This document shows, piece after piece, positions 17,896-27,707 of a stretch of DNA of 64,000 bases. Below the pieces are notes generated by a model, which was not told where the DNA came from, did no database searches, and worked only from the letters and a program-made list of their open reading frames with translations. This DNA is from Candidatus Kapaibacterium sp. (GTDB lineage Bacteria; Bacteroidota; Ignavibacteria; Kapaibacteriales; NICIL-2), in contig BPHJ01000001.1 in the NCBI GenBank assembly GCA_026003475.1, positions 1,611,189 through 1,675,188 of the forward strand. The letters run 5' to 3'. How positions within the stretch are numbered: position 1 is the first letter of the stretch; the number at the start of each line of letters is the position of its first letter. A program made the position numbers and the translations under genes.

Positions 17896-19632
17896 TCAGA
17901 AGTTATAAATCACACGAAGAGTCGGAAGGAATACACTTGCTGTTTCCCACTCGTGGGGATCACGCAAGAGCGGCGCAAAATACTGCCCGTCGAAGCGCAG
18001 CCCAATTTGTTGCGACAGCGGAATCAACAGCCACGCCTGAGCAAAGATTGCATCGTCGAAATACTGGAGCCCCAGCCCATAGGGAGTTGTTACACGCATC
18101 GCCATAAAGTCAATCCGTGCCGAAACACCCCCAATGTAGCGGGTATCAACGCGGTACCAACGATTGACAGTGTACGAACTATCAATCCGCACCGTGCCGC
18201 CCTGATTAATGACCCGATAACGGCCAGCACCGTTGTTTGCTTCCCAGAGTTCGCGCGAATAAATCCCACCACCGATGCGGAACCGGAAAAAATTACCGCT
18301 ATCAATGGCAATTGCGAAGGTATAGTGCGCTTGCGCAGTAAAGCGGACAAGGTAGTCGTTTGCACGGGAGTAACTTTCGCTCCGAACGATCGTGTCGATT
18401 GCTTGTGTTGTCCGATCCACGATGGAGGCTTGCTCAAGGATGCGTTGATGATCCGATTGCCGTGCATCCCCGAATACGTACGATGCCGCAATATTGAACA
18501 CACCCGTGTTGGCGTTGGTGATCTTGAGCGGAAAATCGAACATGCCGTTGATTCCCCAGCCGGCATAGGTCATCGTCCGCTGTACGCCGAGCGACTTGGC
18601 AACCGACGACCATCCATTGGTCGGAAGAATGACCCCCAACCGATTCGACCCCCAGAGTGCATTGAGCGTGACGCGATCACTGAAAAACGATGGGTAGTTG
18701 ATCGTCTCCAAGCCATACCGCAGCTCAACCCCATACTTCGGGAGCGTGCGGTTGTAGATATAGCCTTCGCTCACAAGACTGGGATCGCTGGGCGTGTAGT
18801 CGCGGTAGCTGATCAAGTCCGGACTTACCATCAATTCGCGGCTCTTGAGGTATTCCATCGCTTGTCCGTCGGTCGTGCGGACGTAGGTCGAGACATCATC
18901 TTCCTTGACCGCAAGGCTAACGCCATACAGCTTAGGGATGAACTGTTCATCGCCGAGCCCTTGCGCTTCCGCAGTCACATTGATTCCTTCAGCTTCGCTC
19001 TGCTGAATAACGAAATTGTAAAGGTACTCGTAGAGTGTCTTCGCTGGTGACCCTGCTGGCGCAGCACTTTGCCGAAGCTGGGTGTAGGTGTAGATGTCTC
19101 GTGGCGATGCCAAGACATTTCCGAGGATGCGGCTTTCGCTGTTCGAGGTCAAGAGCGCAACAACCCGAAAGGGTTTGCCAGCGATATAGCGTGTGGTGAC
19201 CACATACGCGCGTTTGAATGTATTGCACTCCCATTGCTTCCGCTGCACCGCATACTTGGCGTAGTCAATGCACTCTCCGCGGAGGATACGCTTGATTTCC
19301 TCGTCGTCTTGCAGCGCCGTTAGATCGGCGGCACAGCCAAGCTCGGCCACCTTGTCGTCAATCTGTGTCTGCCGCGAGGCTGCACATGCTTTCGCCGACT
19401 CGGTGATCACAGGCTCTGGATTGAGCAGCTGCGTAACACCTTTCATTGTCTCGGCGTCAAGTTGGAAAATCGAGATATTGCCGTAGCGATAGTTTTTGAA
19501 CTTGCTCAAAATCGAGCGAAGCTGGGCATCGCTGGTTTGTCCTGCAGCTGGTATTCCGCTACAGACAATGCCAATGAACACAATTGTTGCCCACGCACCT
19601 GTGCGACATGATCGCACCAGCACATGTTTCAT
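17896..19632 (-). CDS. Putative outer-membrane beta-barrel protein, unknown function
   Basis: A 578-residue protein. ATG at 19632 is fixed by TGGAGGA nine bases upstream and a signal peptide ending IPAAGQ. Residues 30-230 are mostly helical and contain a cluster of Cys (KACAASRQTQIDD, ELGCAADL, GECIDYAKY, QWECNTF). The C-terminal half is rich in aromatic strands (YGVELRYGLETINYP, FFRFRIGGGIYSREL, GLRFDGQYFAPLL) and ends in LRVIYNF, a terminal Phe typical of proteins inserted by the BAM complex. It follows the GldM-like gene by 31 bases. A periplasmic domain plus barrel would suit an envelope-spanning complex, but the family is not one I can name. Confidence 0.75.
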   Translation of the reverse strand: MKHVLVRSCRTGAWATIVFIGIVCSGIPAAGQTSDAQLRSILSKFKNYRYGNISIFQLDAETMKGVTQLLNPEPVITESAKACAASRQTQIDDKVAELGCAADLTALQDDEEIKRILRGECIDYAKYAVQRKQWECNTFKRAYVVTTRYIAGKPFRVVALLTSNSESRILGNVLASPRDIYTYTQLRQSAAPAGSPAKTLYEYLYNFVIQQSEAEGINVTAEAQGLGDEQFIPKLYGVSLAVKEDDVSTYVRTTDGQAMEYLKSRELMVSPDLISYRDYTPSDPSLVSEGYIYNRTLPKYGVELRYGLETINYPSFFSDRVTLNALWGSNRLGVILPTNGWSSVAKSLGVQRTMTYAGWGINGMFDFPLKITNANTGVFNIAASYVFGDARQSDHQRILEQASIVDRTTQAIDTIVRSESYSRANDYLVRFTAQAHYTFAIAIDSGNFFRFRIGGGIYSRELWEANNGAGRYRVINQGGTVRIDSSYTVNRWYRVDTRYIGGVSARIDFMAMRVTTPYGLGLQYFDDAIFAQAWLLIPLSQQIGLRFDGQYFAPLLRDPHEWETASVFLPTLRVIYNF

Positions 19633-19663
19633 GCAGTTGGTCCTCCAGTAATGGTCATTTGCA

Positions 19664-21859
19664 TCAGTACGTGATCGGGACATTGATGACAGCTTTGCCA
19701 TCCCCCGACACTTCGCCGTTGCACTTATTCTTTGCTTTGGCGGAAACAATCAAGGTCACACTCCCTTCCACCTTGCCCCGGCGCAAGGGAGGCCCATCGA
19801 GACGGAGATCAACTTCGTAGCCACCAGCACTCGGTCGTGGATTCTGCGCCGTCACCCTATAGCCCGAAACGTCGGCTTTTTGGACGGTAACCTTGAAGTC
19901 GAAAATATCGTTGGGTCCTGCTTTTGCACCACCAACATCAACAATTGGTGGCAGAACCTTGATATTGCGAACAATGACAACCGGGACACGCGGATCAACG
20001 ACTTGGTCGAACTTGACGTCTGTTGTAATAATCTTCGGCGGACGTTGCTTGGGTGTCCCTTGGATTGCTCCGCTGGGCAGCAGCGATACTCGTTCTTTGG
20101 TATCGGGATCCTCCCAGAGAATATCAACAGAGACGGAATTGGCCGAACAGGGAATTTCACGGCGGTACTGTAATCCCCGAACCGGCTGTGATTGCTCGTT
20201 CCCGATAATCGCATTGATAAGATACTGCCCGGCTGAAATCTTTTTCCCATCGGCAGGAACAGGCAAGATCTCCAGCTCTGTGCCATAGTAGCAGTTTTCA
20301 ACATTGGCACGAATATCGTCGAGATTTTCCAGCTTGCTCTCGAAGGATTTGAGCTGAATACTTTTCTCAGTCGTCTTCCCGATACGATTTGCATGGGAGA
20401 TAACCAGCTCGTAGTCACCGGCAGGCACGCTCTGCTCGATGATGAGCTTGTAGTTCCTCGCCTGGGCACTGGGGTCACTCGATGCCGATGCTTGCTGGGC
20501 AGGACCGACATCCACGACCCGAACCGGCAACGTCGGATTTGACCGGGCCGTAGGCAGCTTCGCTGGATCGTACGGACTGGCTGTGAAGGGGATTTCCACC
20601 CGCGGGAGTCGGTCGAAGATGTACTTGGCGTCAGCAGCATAAATCACCGGGTCCGATGGCGGTGGAATGTTCGGCTTGACAACGCGAACATTGATCGCAT
20701 ACGAGGCTCGGTTCTGATCGAAAAATGCCGATGCACCTGGCGCTAATAGTTTGGCAATGTAGCTGTAGAGTTCCAACCGGCGGATGCGTTCTTGTGCTTT
20801 TGGATCGTCAGCAGCCGATTCCTCCTTGACACGATTGATCGCTGCTTGAATTTGTTCATCGAACTCATCAACGGTGATTTTGCCCAGCGCAAGGTCATCC
20901 GACGATGGAATCGGAATGCCACTGAGCTGCTCGACAATGTTTTTCTTCACCTGCAGCAGATCCTTGACCTTGAGCTGAACGGTACCGATATTGACCTTTT
21001 CCTCGAGTGGTACTTCGGTTGGCGGAACATCGCTGCGCACCCCAAGAATTCGGTTCGTCCGCGAGGCAAAGCGGAGCTTGTACCACCCTGGTTGCGATGG
21101 GGGTTGGAAGCGAACAAGGAAGAATCGCTTTTTGTAGCGACCGCCATTGTTTTGAGCTTCCAGGTCGGTCCGGTCTTGGGAGTAGATAAAAGCTGAATCT
21201 ACTGCACTTGGTGGAGTAAAGCGTCGGATATCTCCAATCTGAAGGGTTGGCTTGTATGATGGGCGGCGGTAATCGGTGACTTCCTCGACCTGCAGCTCCA
21301 GACGTTGCAATGCCATAAGTTTCCACCGCGCGCCATCAACCGGATCTCCGAATTCCTGCCCTTCGGTGAACTTACTAAAGTCAACACGCATTTTCCGCAG
21401 CGTGTCGTCGGAAGGAAACAGCGGTGCACGGTCTGGCACATTGCTGGGGTGGTAGAAAATCTGATAGTCGAGCTCCTGCACATTGGCAAGCTTGATCAGG
21501 TTCTGCAGTTTCTCGGCTGCCTCTTTCGGATCGAGCCCTTCAAGTTTGTCGGCAGTGCTGACGTCGGTCACACCAACGATCACCTCGTAGAGCCGGTCTT
21601 GCTTGATTTGCGGACCGCCAGCAACTCGCATCGAGGCATCCTGGAGCGTGATTTCATCCTGTGGACGGGTGCTAATACTTTCACTGCCCGCACCGGTCTG
21701 GAGCTGAGCCAGAATGCTCTCGACAATTTTCATGGATTCTTTCTGCTTCTGGATCAAGTGCTCTTCGGCTTCATCGCGCTCGACGATGATGATCAGAAGC
21801 TCCAGAATAACAGCCAGGTAAAGCACAAAGTACACCTTACCCGCACCGCCTTTTGCCAT
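19664..21859 (-). CDS. Inner-membrane-anchored periplasmic protein, GldM/PorM-like topology
   Basis: A 731-residue protein with eight N-terminal residues in the cytoplasm, one transmembrane helix (VYFVLYLAVILELLIIIV, residues 9-26), a charged helical stretch to about residue 55, then a long periplasmic part built of beta-rich segments resembling Ig folds. GldM/PorM of the type IX secretion motor has the same plan: one N-terminal helix, a helical first periplasmic domain and stacked Ig-like domains that reach the outer-membrane ring. Clear sequence identity to GldM cannot be asserted from reading alone. The operon continues with two outer-membrane-type genes, and several proteins in this window carry T9SS-like sorting domains, which makes the idea attractive. 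No GldL-like neighbour is present. Confidence 0.65.
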   Translation of the reverse strand: MAKGGAGKVYFVLYLAVILELLIIIVERDEAEEHLIQKQKESMKIVESILAQLQTGAGSESISTRPQDEITLQDASMRVAGGPQIKQDRLYEVIVGVTDVSTADKLEGLDPKEAAEKLQNLIKLANVQELDYQIFYHPSNVPDRAPLFPSDDTLRKMRVDFSKFTEGQEFGDPVDGARWKLMALQRLELQVEEVTDYRRPSYKPTLQIGDIRRFTPPSAVDSAFIYSQDRTDLEAQNNGGRYKKRFFLVRFQPPSQPGWYKLRFASRTNRILGVRSDVPPTEVPLEEKVNIGTVQLKVKDLLQVKKNIVEQLSGIPIPSSDDLALGKITVDEFDEQIQAAINRVKEESAADDPKAQERIRRLELYSYIAKLLAPGASAFFDQNRASYAINVRVVKPNIPPPSDPVIYAADAKYIFDRLPRVEIPFTASPYDPAKLPTARSNPTLPVRVVDVGPAQQASASSDPSAQARNYKLIIEQSVPAGDYELVISHANRIGKTTEKSIQLKSFESKLENLDDIRANVENCYYGTELEILPVPADGKKISAGQYLINAIIGNEQSQPVRGLQYRREIPCSANSVSVDILWEDPDTKERVSLLPSGAIQGTPKQRPPKIITTDVKFDQVVDPRVPVVIVRNIKVLPPIVDVGGAKAGPNDIFDFKVTVQKADVSGYRVTAQNPRPSAGGYEVDLRLDGPPLRRGKVEGSVTLIVSAKAKNKCNGEVSGDGKAVINVPITY

Positions 21860-21914
21860 GGCGCCTACCTTTCAGATGTGGATGGATAGTCGTTCCACCG
21901 TCGCGCCGTGTCGC

Positions 21915-22181
21915 TTAGCGCTTCGGTGTCGCAGCCGGTTGGTTTGTCGTTGGTGCATCCGACTTTGCCGCCTCTGCAGCAGCCGGGGCTTGTTCGGTTT
22001 TTGCATCCAGTTTTGCTTCCGATGCGCTTTGTTTTACCGAACAGGACTTTTTCGCCGACGACTTCGACATGCAGCACGAAGCTTTCTCTTTTCCAACGCA
22101 CTTCCCATCGGAACCACAGGCAAGTGCAACGCTCCAACCGCTGATGGCTACTGCCGCGGCAAATGCAACGAGTGTTTTCAT
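21915..22181 (-). CDS. Small secreted Cys/Ala-rich protein
   Basis: An 88-residue protein with a signal peptide (MKTLVAFAAAVAISGWSVALA). A short mature segment with six Cys follows (ACGSDGKCVGKEKASCCMSK, then KKSCSV), and then an Ala/Lys/Pro-rich low-complexity tail. The Cys spacing could bind a metal or form disulphides, but no family is recognised. The start is supported by a promoter pair 45-75 bases upstream (TTTG and TATATTCG). It lies 56 bases before the GldM-like gene. Confidence 0.65.
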   Translation of the reverse strand: MKTLVAFAAAVAISGWSVALACGSDGKCVGKEKASCCMSKSSAKKSCSVKQSASEAKLDAKTEQAPAAAEAAKSDAPTTNQPAATPKR

Positions 22182-22225
22182 CGCTGGTACAACAACATGA
22201 GTGAAACTTCCACAAAAAATACGCT

Positions 22226-22258
22226 GCGAATATAGCAGCTTTTGGCGTAATAACCAAA
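22226..22258 (-). promoter_or_regulatory. Bacteroidota-type promoter of the Cys-rich/GldM-like operon
   Basis: On the minus strand TTTG (22255-22258) is separated by 20 bases from TATATTCGC (22226-22234), close to the TTTG-N19-TAnnTTTG pattern known for Bacteroidota. The start codon follows 45 bases later. Confidence 0.55.
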
Positions 22259-22277
22259 ACCGACGATGCGTGCTCGG

Positions 22278-25200
22278 CTACGAACAGCCGGTGGTAGTGC
22301 CACAATCTTCGCAGACGGTGCAAGAGCCATTCCGCTTGACACGCATGGAGCCGCAGGAGTAGCATTGCTCACCGGTGTAGCCTTGCGCCTTTGCCTGTTG
22401 AACGACGACCGTATCACTGCTGGGTTTGGTAGTGGTGACCTCGACGGGTTCGGCTGCTGGCGGGGCAACCGGACTCGGCATCGGCGCTGCGGCGGCTGAC
22501 TTGACAACCGCCTCCGGGGGCACTTCGTCAACTGCCTTGACGTGCACAAAGTCGGTTCGATTCAAGTAGTCGTAGCCGATAGAGCGGAACACGAAGTCCA
22601 GGACACTGGTGGCATACTTGATCGCTTCGTGCCCCTGCACCGGACCTGATGGCTCAAAGCGTGTGAAGGTGAACGTATCAACCAATTCCTCCAGCGGCAT
22701 GCCGTACTGCAGCGCCTTCGATGCCAACACCGCAAAGCAGTTCATCAACCCCTTGAAGGAGGCACCTTCCTTGTACATGTCAATGAAAATTTCGCCAAGG
22801 GTACCGTCTTCGTACTCACCGGTGCGAACGAAGACCTTGTGACCGCCGACGTAGGCTTCACGGATAATCCCCTTGCGCTTCTTGGGCAGGCGGCGGCGTT
22901 CAGCACGGTGGTACACCCGCTCGACGATACGCTCCTGGACAAACGCTGGGCCCTTGGATTCATCGAGCGTTTCCTCGTCACCGAGAAGAACGATTTCGTC
23001 CATGTCGTCGGTGGCCACGTTGAGCGGTTGCGAGAGTTTCGACCCATCCCGGTAGAGCGCGATGGCTTTGAGTCCCAGCTGCCAGGACTGCACGTGCACG
23101 GCGTGGATATCTTCGATGGTTGCTTCCGCTGGCATGTTGATCGTTTTCGAGATCGCACCCGAGATAAACGGCTGTGCCGCTGCCATCATTCGGACGTGCG
23201 CCATGAACGGAATGTAGCGCTGTCCGCGCTTGCCGCAGCGGTTGGCACAGTCGAAGATGGGAAGATGCTCCGGCTTCAGGTGAGGAGCACCTTCGATCAT
23301 CATCGTTCCGCAGACGTAGTCGTTTGCACGCTCGATCTCCTCCTTGCTAAAGCCGAGCGCTGTCAGCATGTCGAAGTCTGGGTCGTTCAACTGCTCAGCA
23401 GTAAAGCCAAGCACACGCGTACAGAACTCCTCCCCGAGCGTCCATTTGTTGAACGCAAAGCGAATGTCGAAGACTGTATCCAATTGCGCCTCGATTGCGG
23501 CGATTGCTTCGTCGGTAAAACCTTTTTCCTTCAGCCGTGCGCGGTTGATCGTCGGGCAGCCAACCAAGGTGCCATGCCCTTTGCAGTAGCGTTCGATGTC
23601 TTCGATTTGCGCTGGCGTGTACCCGAGTCGCTTGAGCGCTTTCGGGACCGATTGATTGACGATTTTGAAATAACCTCCGCCGGCAAGTTTTTTGAACTTG
23701 ACGATGGCAAAATCCGGTTCAATACCCGTCGTGTCGCAATCCATGAGCAGACCGATGGTGCCGGTTGGGGCAATGACGCTTACCTGGGCGTTGCGATAGC
23801 CGTACTGCTCCCCAAGCGTGAGTGCACGATCCCAAGCTCCGCGTGCAGCAGCAACAAGCTCTTTATCGGCACAGTAGGTGGCATCGAGCCCCATCGGCAG
23901 AATCGAAAGGCCTTCGTACTCGTTCGGCGGTGCATTGTAGGCTGCTCGGCGGTGATTGCGAATCACCCGGAGCATCGCGTCTCGATTCGCCGCGTAGCGG
24001 GGGAATGGACCAAGTTCGCGTGCCATTTCGGCGCTGGTTGCATATGCTTGGCCAGTCATCAGCGCGGTGATAGCTCCGCAGTAGGCCAATGCTTCGGGCG
24101 AATCGTAGGGGATGCCTAAGACCATCAGCACTGTTCCCAGGTTAGCATAGCCCAACCCCAAGGTGCGATAGTCGTAGCTCCGCTGGGCAATCGAACGCGA
24201 CGGAAACTGTGCCATCAGCACGCTGATCTCGAGCACAATCGTCCAGAGCCGCACTGCATGACGGAAATCCTCCACACGAAAGACTCCCTGCTCCTCATCG
24301 AGGAAATGCACCAAGTTGATCGAAGCAAGATTGCAGGCCGTGTCGTCGAGGAACATGTACTCTGAGCACGGGTTCGATGCGTTGATGCGCCCATCGGCTG
24401 GACAGGTGTGCCACTGGTTGATGGTAGTATCAAACTGCAAGCCGGGATCGGCACATTTCCAGGCGCTGCGGTTGATTTTGTCCCAGAGCTCTCGCGCGCG
24501 GACCGTTCGTGCTATCTGACCGGTAGTCCGCCACCGCAAGTGCCACGGGTGATCGGCCATCACCGCCTCCATGAACTCGTTGGTCACACGAACGGAATTG
24601 TTCGAATTTTGACCGGCGACGGTGATGTAGGCTTCGCCTTCGTAGTGGGTGTCGAACACGTCGAGGTCCACCTGCGTGATGCCCTGCCGCACAAGCGCCA
24701 GCGTGCGTTCGATGTAGGCGCGTGGTACGCCGCGATGGAGTGCGCGTCGCACCAGCGTTCGGAGCCGTGGATTGGCGCTGTAGTCGGCGCCACCGGTAGC
24801 TGCTTCGTCGGCAATCGCTTGAAGGAACGTTTTGTTGATCCGCGAGCCGGTCACCAGTGCCGCGACTTTTTCTTCCTCTTTTGCCTTCCACTCGATGAAG
24901 TCTTCCACGTCGGGATGGTCAATATCTACGATGACCATCTTGGCAGCACGGCGCGTTGTTCCCCCCGACTTGATGGCGCCTGCGGCACGATCGAAGACCT
25001 TCAGAAAGCTCATCAACCCCGACGAAACACCACCACCCGAGAGCCGCTCTCCTTTGGCACGCAGGGACGAAAAATTGGTCCCCGTGCCGGAGCCGTACTT
25101 GAAGATGCGCGCTTCACGGGTGACCAAATCGAAAATGCCACCTTCGTTGACCAAATCATCGGCAACACTCTGGATAAAACAGGCGTGCGGCTGCGGTCGC

Positions 25201-25727
25201 GTGTAAGCATCGCTCGAGGCCTTCAACTGACCAGTCTCCGGTTCCACGTAGTAATGCCCCTGCGGCGAGCCAGTGATGCCGTATGCCCAGGCAAGCCCGG
25301 TATTGAACCACTGGGGCGAATTCGGTGCTGCCATTTGCGCCAGCAGCATGTAGGCAAGCTCATCGTAGAATGCGGTGGCGTCCTCTTCACTATCGAAGTA
25401 GCCGTAGCGTTTGCCCCAGTCGGTCCAACAACCAGCTAAGCGGTGGACAACTTGTTTGACCGAACGCTCGCTGCCGTAAACCGGATTGCCATCGGCATCC
25501 ACAATCGGCTTACCGTCAGCATCGTATTGCGGCACACCCGCTTTGCGGAAGTACTTCTGCGCCAGAATATCGGTTGCGACCTGCGACCAGTGGACAGGAA
25601 CTTCAATCCCGTTCATCTCGAAGACCACTGATCCATCCGGATTGCGCAGGACCGACGACCGCGTGGTGTATTCGAACATGTCGTAGGGGCTAACGCCCGC
25701 ACGAGTAAAGCGACGTTGAATTTTCAT
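22278..25727 (-). CDS. nrdJ: Adenosylcobalamin-dependent (class II) ribonucleotide reductase
   Basis: A 1149-residue B12-dependent ribonucleotide reductase that makes deoxyribonucleotides without an oxygen-dependent radical subunit. Recognisable parts are the N-terminal [20 protein letters not shown], active-site segments [30 protein letters not shown] (redox Cys) and [20 protein letters not shown], and a C-terminal CysXXCys zinc-ribbon-like tail ([20 protein letters not shown], then CGTTTGCS). The low-complexity Ala/Pro linker before the tail ([17 protein letters not shown]) is usual for this family. The start at 25727 matches the family N-terminus; an in-frame start at 25808 is longer. It is transcribed alone. 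It needs adenosylcobalamin, as would the IcmF-like protein, while MetH uses methylcobalamin. Confidence 0.96.
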   Translation of the reverse strand: MKIQRRFTRAGVSPYDMFEYTTRSSVLRNPDGSVVFEMNGIEVPVHWSQVATDILAQKYFRKAGVPQYDADGKPIVDADGNPVYGSERSVKQVVHRLAGCWTDWGKRYGYFDSEEDATAFYDELAYMLLAQMAAPNSPQWFNTGLAWAYGITGSPQGHYYVEPETGQLKASSDAYTRPQPHACFIQSVADDLVNEGGIFDLVTREARIFKYGSGTGTNFSSLRAKGERLSGGGVSSGLMSFLKVFDRAAGAIKSGGTTRRAAKMVIVDIDHPDVEDFIEWKAKEEEKVAALVTGSRINKTFLQAIADEAATGGADYSANPRLRTLVRRALHRGVPRAYIERTLALVRQGITQVDLDVFDTHYEGEAYITVAGQNSNNSVRVTNEFMEAVMADHPWHLRWRTTGQIARTVRARELWDKINRSAWKCADPGLQFDTTINQWHTCPADGRINASNPCSEYMFLDDTACNLASINLVHFLDEEQGVFRVEDFRHAVRLWTIVLEISVLMAQFPSRSIAQRSYDYRTLGLGYANLGTVLMVLGIPYDSPEALAYCGAITALMTGQAYATSAEMARELGPFPRYAANRDAMLRVIRNHRRAAYNAPPNEYEGLSILPMGLDATYCADKELVAAARGAWDRALTLGEQYGYRNAQVSVIAPTGTIGLLMDCDTTGIEPDFAIVKFKKLAGGGYFKIVNQSVPKALKRLGYTPAQIEDIERYCKGHGTLVGCPTINRARLKEKGFTDEAIAAIEAQLDTVFDIRFAFNKWTLGEEFCTRVLGFTAEQLNDPDFDMLTALGFSKEEIERANDYVCGTMMIEGAPHLKPEHLPIFDCANRCGKRGQRYIPFMAHVRMMAAAQPFISGAISKTINMPAEATIEDIHAVHVQSWQLGLKAIALYRDGSKLSQPLNVATDDMDEIVLLGDEETLDESKGPAFVQERIVERVYHRAERRRLPKKRKGIIREAYVGGHKVFVRTGEYEDGTLGEIFIDMYKEGASFKGLMNCFAVLASKALQYGMPLEELVDTFTFTRFEPSGPVQGHEAIKYATSVLDFVFRSIGYDYLNRTDFVHVKAVDEVPPEAVVKSAAAAPMPSPVAPPAAEPVEVTTTKPSSDTVVVQQAKAQGYTGEQCYSCGSMRVKRNGSCTVCEDCGTTTGCS

Positions 25728-25923
25728 TGGTAGCTCAAATGGATGGAGTAGTGGAACATCTCGGCGGATTGTTCTCCGATCGCTGCTGCACGCGACGGCC
25801 GCACTCACTGCCAGCGGCGGTGGGAGAACACTTCAAAAATCGGCAATGACCGGCACATCTGCAAGCACTTTTTTTCCACGAACGATGGCACAATTTTTAC
25901 TGCACGGGTGCAACCAGTTGCCG

Positions 25924-25931
25924 TAGTTTTG
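25924..25931 (+). promoter_or_regulatory. Putative -7 promoter box (TAGTTTTG)
   Basis: TAGTTTTG fits TAnnTTTG exactly and lies 20 bases before ATG 25951, or 47 before ATG 25978. Confidence 0.4.
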
Positions 25932-25950
25932 TCTTGCGCCGCCGCACGCA

Positions 25951-26376
25951 ATGATTCACGTTTCTCGATCGCAGCCGATGCTGTTTCGCACCAAATACCT
26001 GCTCGGCATCATGGCAACCGTATTCGGCTTGCTCTACCTCCTCTTCGGCATTGTTGGACTTGGCAGCCAGGTAGCAACGCGTGCCGATCAGTGGATGCCC
26101 TTCGTGCTCGGCATTGTGCACGTGGCGTTAGGTGGACTGCTCTTTTGGACAAGTAGCCGCGAGCGGCATGCTGAGCAGGCACGGCTTGTCCGACTGCTCC
26201 GCATGGTGCTACGCGAATGCCCGTCGCTGAGCGCACGGGAGTTTGCCGACCTTGCCGGTATTTCCCCCGCCGATGCACAGGAATTTTTGCTCTGGGCAAG
26301 CCGCCGTCAGCGGACTGTAGTTGTCGTCGGGTCGGGTTCCTCCCTCCGGGTGTGGCCCTCCCACAGCTTGAATTGA
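25951..26376 (+). CDS. Small membrane protein with two TM helices and a helical C-terminal domain
   Basis: A 141-residue protein. Two hydrophobic helices (YLLGIMATVFGLLYLLFGIVGLG and WMPFVLGIVHVALGGLLFW, residues 17-62) are joined by a short loop. The C-terminal half is soluble and helical with a short beta end (LSAREFADLAGISPADAQEF, then RTVVVVGS), like a winged-helix or PCI-type fold. No named family is recognised. ATG at 25978 is an alternative start that keeps both helices. It is monocistronic and convergent with menA, 5 bases apart. Confidence 0.65.
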   Translation: MIHVSRSQPMLFRTKYLLGIMATVFGLLYLLFGIVGLGSQVATRADQWMPFVLGIVHVALGGLLFWTSSRERHAEQARLVRLLRMVLRECPSLSAREFADLAGISPADAQEFLLWASRRQRTVVVVGSGSSLRVWPSHSLN

Positions 26377-26381
26377 ACCCA

Positions 26382-27329
26382 TTAGACGATTGCAGCAATT
26401 GATAGCCCAAGCACCATCAAGCTGCCATAAGCCATCTGAAGCCGTGCATGCATCGGCACAACCATGGCAAAAGCCTCGCTTGCAGGATCATCGCTTCCGT
26501 CGAGCAGTTCGAGCGCACGCCGCGCCCACAGCAAGCTCAGCAGCGACAGCAACGACCACACCGGTATCGCATACCGCTGACCAAGAGTCACACCAACTAT
26601 CATTACGTGCACCAGGTACGCACCCCAGACGAACATCCGACCAACAGCGACAGAGCGCCTTGCTGATCCAACCAGTAGTGCCAGCGTCTGTGCTCCCGCT
26701 TGCCGATCGCCACGGCGATCGCGATGGTTGTTGGCATGCAGTATTGCAGCAATCAACAAGCTTTGCGGCAGCGACAGCAAGAACACAGCGCTCTCGGACT
26801 CCAGCGTAGCATGGTGGCCTGCTTGGACCACGTACGAGCCCACCGCCATCAACACACCGAACGAGAGCATCACTTGCACCTCCCCAAGTGCACGATACTT
26901 GAGCGCAAGTGGTGGTGCTGTGTACGCCCATGCCGAAAGCGCTCCAATGACGATAATCCAAACGATCGGCCATCCGGTCTGGATGATGAACACTGCGCCG
27001 ATCCCAACAGCCACTGCTGCACACACAGTCGCAAGAGCAAGGAACTTCTGCACCGTCAGTGTTCCTTGCACCAGTGGATTCATTCTGCCGGAATTATCGC
27101 GCTGGTCCAGTCCTGATCGCCAGTCGAAATAGTCGTTGAGTACATTGCTGGTAGCATGGATCGCCACACATCCGACCAACGCCAAAGCCGCATTCACAAT
27201 GGAGAATGCAAACCACGGCTCCGATCGGTGGAAAACCGCGGCCGCCAAACTCCCCGTTAGGGAGGGGAACACTGATGCTGGGAACGAAAACGGGCGGAGT
27301 GCACGCCACCACCGCAGAAACTGCTCCAT
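26382..27329 (-). CDS. menA: UbiA-family prenyltransferase, probably MenA
   Basis: A 315-residue membrane protein with eight or nine hydrophobic helices. The first prenyl-diphosphate/Mg motif is NVLNDYFDWRSGLD and the second is the loop NNHRDRRGDRQAG. This pair is typical of 1,4-dihydroxy-2-naphthoate prenyltransferase, which attaches the polyprenyl tail in menaquinone synthesis at the inner membrane. Other UbiA members (ubiquinone, haem, chlorophyll branches) are less likely given NNHRD. It starts three bases after the acpS stop, in a pyrE-acpS-menA operon. Confidence 0.87.
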   Translation of the reverse strand: MEQFLRWWRALRPFSFPASVFPSLTGSLAAAVFHRSEPWFAFSIVNAALALVGCVAIHATSNVLNDYFDWRSGLDQRDNSGRMNPLVQGTLTVQKFLALATVCAAVAVGIGAVFIIQTGWPIVWIIVIGALSAWAYTAPPLALKYRALGEVQVMLSFGVLMAVGSYVVQAGHHATLESESAVFLLSLPQSLLIAAILHANNHRDRRGDRQAGAQTLALLVGSARRSVAVGRMFVWGAYLVHVMIVGVTLGQRYAIPVWSLLSLLSLLWARRALELLDGSDDPASEAFAMVVPMHARLQMAYGSLMVLGLSIAAIV

Positions 27330-27332
27330 CGG

Positions 27333-27707
27333 TTACGGGGACTCAATGACCACACACGCTACGGCAGAGTGGCGCGTGTGCGACAGGGACAGATGGATCC
27401 GGTGCCTGCCCCACACTTCTGCCAGCATTCCAGCAAGCACAATCGTCGGTTGACCGCTCGGTTGGTTGAGCACGCCGCAGTCCCGAAAGCGAAAACCTTG
27501 AGTGATGCCGGTACCGATCGCTTTGCTGAAAGCTTCCTTGGCAGCAAAGCGCGCTGCATAGTGCAATAGGCGACTGGCAGCCGCGCGCTCACAGTACTGG
27601 CGCTCCGCGTCGGTGTAGATGCGGCGCAAGAAGTGCTCACCATAGCGCTCAATTGCACCAGCAATTCGATCAACTTCGATGATGTCTATACCAATGCCTA
27701 CAATCAT
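27333..27707 (-). CDS. acpS: Holo-[acyl-carrier-protein] synthase
   Basis: A 124-residue AcpS-type phosphopantetheinyl transferase that moves 4'-phosphopantetheine from CoA to acyl carrier protein. Metal and CoA motifs are GIGIDIIEVDRI (residues 4-15) and FAAKEAFSKAIGTGI, and the end LSLSHTRHSAVACVVI is the expected C-terminal strand. Length is normal. Its ATG overlaps the pyrE stop by four bases. Confidence 0.95.
   Translation of the reverse strand: MIVGIGIDIIEVDRIAGAIERYGEHFLRRIYTDAERQYCERAAASRLLHYAARFAAKEAFSKAIGTGITQGFRFRDCGVLNQPSGQPTIVLAGMLAEVWGRHRIHLSLSHTRHSAVACVVIESP

Noticed and set aside
25728-25950. Possible cobalamin riboswitch upstream of nrdJ
   Set aside because: I looked for the B12-box (GCCACTG and AGCCAGGAGACCTGCC-like words) on the minus strand and found none; also none before metH or the IcmF-like gene.
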